This document shows positions 34,465 through 38,520 of a stretch of 38,520 bases of DNA, in pieces. Source of the stretch: an uncultured Loktanella sp. GTDB taxonomy: Bacteria; Pseudomonadota; Alphaproteobacteria; Rhodobacterales; Rhodobacteraceae. The stretch lies in assembly GCA_937132065.1 (NCBI GenBank), contig CAKZNT010000029.1:1-38520 (forward strand). The letters run 5' to 3'. A program made the translations under genes and the position numbers. The notes below the pieces were generated by a model. It was not told the DNA's origin, did no database searches, and worked only from the letters and a program-made list of their open reading frames with translations. Numbering within the stretch: the first letter of the stretch is position 1; the number at the start of each line of letters is the position of its first letter.

Positions 34465-35281
34465 CGCGGCCCCCTTTCAAATCAGTCGTCCGGTTAAGAA
34501 TCCAGTCCGCAATCAGGTTTACCGAAATGGCAAGGACAGCGATTGCGCCAGCGGGGATAAGTGCGGCGGGAATCCCAAAGATGATCCCGTCTTTGTTCTC
34601 TTTGACCATACCGCCCCAATCGGCCTCTGGCGGTTGGATGCCAAGCCCGAGGAATGACAGCGCCGACAGGAACAACACCATAAAGATGAACCGCAAGCCA
34701 AGCTCAGCAACAAGTGTCGAGAGCGCGTTGGGTAGGATTTCACGGGTAATGATCCATATGCGTCCTTCGCCGCGCAGCTTGGCCGCCTCGACGAAATCCA
34801 TGACGTTCACATCAACGGCGACAGCGCGAGAAAGTCGAAACACCCGAGTCGCGTCAAGAATGCCCATGACCAAGATCAGCGTCAGGATATTTGCAGGCAT
34901 CACCGAGAGGACAACCAGCGCAAAGATCAGGGTCGGGATCGACATCAGGAGGTCGACGCCACGTGACAGAAGCTGATCTGCCCAACCGCCAATAACCGCC
35001 GCTGCCATCCCGAGGAACGCGCCAAGCGTGAACGAAACAATCGTGGCCAGCGCCGCAATGGTCAGGGTCGTGCGCGCGCCATAGATCATGCGAGACAGCA
35101 GGTCGCGCCCGAGGTTGTCCGTGCCCAGCAGGTGCTCGCGCGACATTGGTTCCCAGACGTCACCGACAACATCACTTAGGCCGTAAGGCGCAATGAGCGG
35201 CGCGAATATCGCAGCAAAGGCGAACAGGCTTGTCGAAAAAATGCCGAGCCATGCACTTAGGGGGATCGTTTTAAGGTCCAT
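34454..35281 (-). CDS. Dipeptide-type ABC importer permease, DppC-like
   Basis: 275 residues with the DppC N-terminal helix (LGIFSTSLFAFAAIFAPLIAPYGL), the HLLGTDNLGRDLLSRMIYGARTTL motif that defines this permease family, and the coupling loop FVEAAKLRGEGRIWIITREILPNALSTLVAE. About six helices. It pairs with the DppB-like permease encoded 9 bp upstream; TAGGAG precedes its ATG. Confidence 0.93.
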   Translation of the reverse strand: MDLKTIPLSAWLGIFSTSLFAFAAIFAPLIAPYGLSDVVGDVWEPMSREHLLGTDNLGRDLLSRMIYGARTTLTIAALATIVSFTLGAFLGMAAAVIGGWADQLLSRGVDLLMSIPTLIFALVVLSVMPANILTLILVMGILDATRVFRLSRAVAVDVNVMDFVEAAKLRGEGRIWIITREILPNALSTLVAELGLRFIFMVLFLSALSFLGLGIQPPEADWGGMVKENKDGIIFGIPAALIPAGAIAVLAISVNLIADWILNRTTDLKGGRGGN

Positions 35282-35290
35282 GTTCCGCTC

Positions 35291-36247
35291 CTATTTAGGA
35301 TGCCGCAAACGCGGATTTGATAAGACCGAAATGATATCGGCGATGAGGTTTAGCCCGATGTAAATCGCAGCAAAGATCAAGCCGCAGGCCTGCACAACAG
35401 GCACGTCCCGTTTGGACACGTGATCGACAAGATACTGGCCCATGCCCGGGTAAACGAAGATCACTTCGACAACGACAACGCCGACAATCAGGTAGGCCAT
35501 ATTAAGCATCACAACGTTAATCACGGGCGAAATGGCGTTGGGCAGCGCATGCTTCCAGATGACCTTGAACGAGCTAAGCCCCTTGAGTTCGGCGGTTTCG
35601 ATATAGGCCGATTGCATAACATTCAAAATCGCGGCCCGTGTCATCCGCATCATATGTGCAAGCACAACGAGGGTAAGAGTGAGAGCGGGCAACATGACGG
35701 CGTTTAGCCGGTCGCCAAAGCCCATGCCATCGTAAACCGTGGCCACCGTCGGGAACCAGCCCAGTTTGACGCCGAACACCAAGATCAACAAATAGCCGAT
35801 GAAAAACTCGGGCAGCGAGATAGAGGCCAAAGTTGACGCAGAGATCAACTTGTCAGGCCACCGGTCCTTGTATCGCACGGCGATCAATCCCAGAAAGATT
35901 GCTGTCGGAACCGAAATAACGGCGGCGACGGCTGCAAGGAACAATGTGTTCCCAAGGCGTGACGCAATGGCCTCGGAGATGTTCGCGCCACTGGTGAGGG
36001 CCGTGCCAAGGTCACCGACCATGATCCCGCCGAGCCAGTTGAAATACCGCGTCAGAGGCGGGTCGTTGAGCCCTAAATCCTTGCGCAGGTTTGCGAGGTT
36101 TTCTGGTGTGGCGGACTGACCCAAAATGGATTGCGCAACGTCACCAGGAAGGATCTGAGTGCCCACAAAAATGAGCACAGAGACCGCGAATAAGAGAAGG
36201 ATGCCCAGCGAAATTCGCTGGGCAATAAGTTTGAAGGCGAGGCCCAT
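35291..36247 (-). CDS. Dipeptide-type ABC importer permease, DppB-like
   Basis: 318 residues: an N-terminal helix (ISLGILLLFAVSVLIFVGTQILPGD), SATPENLANLRKDLGLNDPPLTRYFNWLGGIMVGDLGTAL, and the coupling loop YIETAELKGLSSFKVIWKHALPNAISPVINVV are standard for DppB permeases. The ATG begins one base after the stop of the chimeric binding-protein gene, so translation continues from it. Length is normal. Confidence 0.93.
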   Translation of the reverse strand: MGLAFKLIAQRISLGILLLFAVSVLIFVGTQILPGDVAQSILGQSATPENLANLRKDLGLNDPPLTRYFNWLGGIMVGDLGTALTSGANISEAIASRLGNTLFLAAVAAVISVPTAIFLGLIAVRYKDRWPDKLISASTLASISLPEFFIGYLLILVFGVKLGWFPTVATVYDGMGFGDRLNAVMLPALTLTLVVLAHMMRMTRAAILNVMQSAYIETAELKGLSSFKVIWKHALPNAISPVINVVMLNMAYLIVGVVVVEVIFVYPGMGQYLVDHVSKRDVPVVQACGLIFAAIYIGLNLIADIISVLSNPRLRHPK

Positions 36248-36248
36248 T

Positions 36249-36707
36249 TTAGCCAGTCACCCACATTTTCATCGGCGCGTAGAAGTTCATCAGGCCGAAC
36301 CCTTTGCTTGGCCCCCAACCTGCAACCTTATCGGATGTCGCGTCGATAAAGTTGTTGAACATCGGCGCGATCAGGCCACCCTCGTCACGCACGATTGTGC
36401 CCATGTCGGCATACATGCTTGTGCGCTTGGCCACGTCAAGTTCGCCGCGTGCCGCAACGAGTAACTGGTCGAACTGCTCGTTAAAGAAGCGGGTGTCGTT
36501 CCAGTCCGCGCTTGATGTGTAGGCCGTGGAGAACATCGCATCCTGTGTCGCGCGACCACTCCAGTAGCTGGTGCAGAATGGCTGCTTGTTCCAGACTTCG
36601 GACCAATAGCCGTCGTTTGGTTCACGTTTGATTTCCAGATCAATGCCGTGGATGACCTCAACGTTGCCATAGGATTTCTTGACGTTCTTCAGAATGACTT
36701 CAACCAT
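36249..36707 (-). pseudogene. In-frame chimera: UgpC/MalK-type ATPase start joined to dipeptide-binding-protein end
   Basis: 152 residues. Residues 1-27 (VEVILKNVKKSYGNVEVIHGIDLEI) are the classic opening of a sugar-importer ATPase of the UgpC/MalK type and stop before its Walker A. From about residue 28 (REPNDGYWSEVWNKQPFCTSYWSGR, then DEGGLIAPMFNNFIDATSDKVAGW) the sequence is the C-terminal part of a family 5 dipeptide-binding protein. The junction is near 36625-36645. The product lacks a signal peptide, the ATPase core and most of the binding protein, so it is almost certainly non-functional. The ATG keeps its ribosome-binding site (AAGGGG) from the ATPase gene. Confidence 0.85.
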
Positions 36708-36710
36708 GGG

Positions 36711-37520
36711 TCAGGTCCCCTTCTCTGCGGATTTAAGATGCGACAAGGCCGCAGCGATTGTTTGGTCTTGTGAACCGGACAGGAAACACTCGATGGCGCA
36801 GGCTCCGGTAAACCCATGCTTGTTCAGAACGGCAAAAGGAGCCGCAAAATCGGTGTGCCCGTTGCCGGGTTCCAGCCGATTGCTATCAGCCAGATGTACA
36901 TGCGCGACGTAAGGCATGGCCGCGTCAATCGCGGCGGCGCTATCGGCTTCTTCGATGTTCATGTGAAATAGGTCCGCCATCAGTTTGACCGATCCGTGGT
37001 CGATGTGTTTCAACAGATCGACACCCTGCGCCAATGTGTTGACCATGTGGTCCTCGTAGCGATTCAGTGGCTCTAGCAATACCGTAGTGCCAGCCGCTTT
37101 CGCTTTGTCCCCGAGGTATGAGAGACCTTCAGCCAACACCTCACGGTCACCAGCGTTGTCGCGCTGTGGCGTGAACGGGGGCAAAAAATTGGAATGCATT
37201 CCGAAAGATGCGGGCGTCACAGCGCCATTTGCTCCGATAGCGCCAGAAACGTCGATGATCGCTGTCATCAGATCTGTCGCGGCAGCGCGCCTGCCCGCAT
37301 CCCACGACCCAATGAACAGATCGGAAATTACGCAAAAGCTGGAAAAGACTGCGCCTTGGGCAACGGCTGCCTCAAGCTCCGGCAATCGTGCGCGAACCTC
37401 TCCGGCATCCGTGCCGCGCAATTCGACACCATCAAACCCCATGCGCCGCGCTGCGTCCCACAAATCCATTGCTGTTTTGCCTGTCAGAAGGTTCTCTTGG
37501 ACAGAAAAATGTAATGCCAT
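36711..37520 (-). CDS. Sugar phosphate isomerase/epimerase-like TIM-barrel protein
   Basis: 269 residues of the AP-endonuclease-2/xylose-isomerase-like fold. Candidate metal ligands are in the order expected: LLEPLNRYE, KLMADLFHMNIEE, VAHVHLADSNR and ACAIECF. Relatives include hydroxypyruvate isomerase, tagatose epimerase and IolE/IolI-type enzymes; the sequence does not fix the substrate. ATG 37520 has GGAG seven bases upstream and follows the dehydrogenase stop by four bases. The order dehydrogenase, isomerase, UgpC-type ATPase start suggests these genes once ended a sugar or polyol uptake operon. Confidence 0.8.
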   Translation of the reverse strand: MALHFSVQENLLTGKTAMDLWDAARRMGFDGVELRGTDAGEVRARLPELEAAVAQGAVFSSFCVISDLFIGSWDAGRRAAATDLMTAIIDVSGAIGANGAVTPASFGMHSNFLPPFTPQRDNAGDREVLAEGLSYLGDKAKAAGTTVLLEPLNRYEDHMVNTLAQGVDLLKHIDHGSVKLMADLFHMNIEEADSAAAIDAAMPYVAHVHLADSNRLEPGNGHTDFAAPFAVLNKHGFTGACAIECFLSGSQDQTIAAALSHLKSAEKGT

Positions 37521-37524
37521 CACT

Positions 37525-38520
37525 CTACTCCGTGAAATCCAGAACGACTTGAAGCGCGTCGTTGGGGTTGTTTGTCAGCAGATCAAAAGCGTCTTGCACT
37601 TGGGACACTTTGAATGTGTGCGAAACCAGCTTTCCAAAATCGACACGTCCTTCGGCCTGCAATCGCATGGCGGTAGAATCTAGGCGCATCCGGTCCCAAC
37701 GGTGATCCAGACTGCTGTTCAACCCGCCGATTTGGGAACAGATCAACTGGATACGGTTGTGATGAAATTCCTCGCCAAGGAACAACCCATGGCCGTCGCC
37801 CTGCATAAAGCCCGCGACAACGACGCGGCTATTGAACGCTGTTGAACGGATGGCGTCATGTAGCGCGTGGTAGTTGCCCGTGATCTCAATCGTGACGTCC
37901 GCACCGCGTCCGCCTGTGATGGCTTGCACGGCGGCGGCAGCGTCGACTTCCGCGCTGTTGATCACATGAGCGGCCCCGCTCTCACGGGCTGTATCGAGCC
38001 GTGCGGGAAGCCGGTCAATCGCAATCACTTCCGCGCCGTTCGCGCGGGCGAGTTGTGTAACCATCAACCCTGGTACACCCTGCCCAAACACGGCCACATA
38101 TTCACCAACGTGGATGTTCGCATCAACAACCGCGTTCAGAGCGATCCCGCCCATCTGGCTGAAGATTCCGGTCTTAATATCGTCGACGCGATCGTCCAGT
38201 ATACGCGCAGCAGCCCAAGCTTCGTCGGCGATATGCATGGATTGATGCCCCCAAGCGCCCCAGATTTTCTGGCCCACACGAACTTCGGTTACACCATCGC
38301 CGACCTCGACGATCTGACCGACTTCCTCATATCCGATTGCGGGCATTGGATAGCTCATGCTCGCGCCGTCGCCCGTTTCAAACAACCGTGTCTCAGCGTT
38401 CCAGCGCTTTTTGAGGTAGTCACGATACAGTGTCCGCAGCGCACACACCGCTTGGTTCACCGTGCTGCCAGCAAGTTCACGTTCCTTGAGGAGGTGATTT
38501 AAAAACGCCATCACCTGTGA
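37525..38520 (-). CDS. Chimera: tyrosine-recombinase N-terminal domain joined to zinc-type alcohol dehydrogenase (5' partial)
   Basis: The frame is open through the window edge (…SQVMAFLNHLL), so the upstream end is missing. The first ~35 visible residues (AFLNHLLKERELAGSTVNQAVCALRTLYRDYL) are the SAM-like core-binding domain of a tyrosine recombinase. From about WNAETRLFETGDG the rest is a medium-chain dehydrogenase: IGYEEVGQIVEVGDGVTEVRVGQKIWG, a Rossmann fold around AVFGQGVPGLMVTQLARANGAEVIAIDRLPARL, and a normal C-terminus. The catalytic-domain start with the first zinc ligands (the GHE-containing segment has become IGYEE) is absent or altered, so activity is doubtful. Junction about 38400-38420. 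Recombination by a mobile element or an assembly join are both possible. Confidence 0.78.
   Translation of the reverse strand, partial: SQVMAFLNHLLKERELAGSTVNQAVCALRTLYRDYLKKRWNAETRLFETGDGASMSYPMPAIGYEEVGQIVEVGDGVTEVRVGQKIWGAWGHQSMHIADEAWAAARILDDRVDDIKTGIFSQMGGIALNAVVDANIHVGEYVAVFGQGVPGLMVTQLARANGAEVIAIDRLPARLDTARESGAAHVINSAEVDAAAAVQAITGGRGADVTIEITGNYHALHDAIRSTAFNSRVVVAGFMQGDGHGLFLGEEFHHNRIQLICSQIGGLNSSLDHRWDRMRLDSTAMRLQAEGRVDFGKLVSHTFKVSQVQDAFDLLTNNPNDALQVVLDFTE

Noticed and set aside
1-38520. CRISPR arrays, tRNA or rRNA genes, and complete insertion sequences
   Set aside because: I looked for regularly spaced repeats, tRNA-like cloverleaf segments and transposase genes and found none; the only mobile-element trace is the recombinase fragment at the right end.

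Overview
The window looks like chromosomal DNA of a marine alphaproteobacterium of the Rhodobacterales (Roseobacter group). The grounds are moderate-to-high GC, many ABC importers, a gamma-glutamyl-polyamine operon with duplicated puuA and puuB genes, and the general character of the proteins. This assignment rests on family recognition only. I saw no rRNA, tRNA, CRISPR array or complete insertion sequence.

Layout. (1) 2-8020, plus strand: a truncated, chimeric ABC ATPase, then a tightly packed sialic-acid operon: DapA/NanA-family lyase, NanM mutarotase, NanE, NanK-like ROK kinase, NagB, NagA and a YjhC/NanOx-type oxidoreductase. Together these would take Neu5Ac, and probably 2,7-anhydro-Neu5Ac, to fructose 6-phosphate. 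(2) 8083-11104: an acetylpolyamine amidohydrolase (minus) diverging from a fused aconitase X, the cis-3-hydroxy-L-proline dehydratase type (plus). (3) 11182-20536, minus strand: one long overlapping operon for gamma-glutamylated polyamine catabolism. In transcription order it is a GntR/FCD regulator, puuA, puuB, a cupin, puuA, puuB, a ureohydrolase, a class I glutamine amidotransferase and puuB. (4) 20651-26007, plus strand, divergent from it: potFGHI polyamine importer and gabT, followed by a DEDDh exonuclease. A 20-bp perfect palindrome with core TTTTGATCAAAA lies between the two arms, and a second copy of the core lies just before the first puuA; it is probably the regulator's operator. (5) 27014-32736, plus strand: three consecutive genes of unknown function (361, 451 and 1076 aa), preceded by a 390-bp non-coding stretch and closed by a strong terminator. 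This is the best candidate here for an undescribed system. (6) 32812-38520, minus strand: a dipeptide-type ABC importer (fused double ATPase, two permeases, remnant of a binding protein) downstream of a TIM-barrel isomerase and an alcohol dehydrogenase.

The most unusual property of the window is that three of its genes are in-frame chimeras. An ABC-exporter half is joined to an Opp/Dpp-type ATPase tail (junction near 825-885). The first ~27 residues of a UgpC/MalK-type ATPase are joined to the C-terminal part of a dipeptide-binding protein (near 36625-36645). A tyrosine-recombinase N-terminal domain is joined to a medium-chain dehydrogenase lacking its N-terminus (near 38400-38420). These point to deletion/recombination events that removed importer genes, or to assembly joins; reads across the junctions would decide. 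If real, the sialic-acid operon has probably lost the adjacent transporter, and the dipeptide importer has lost its binding protein.
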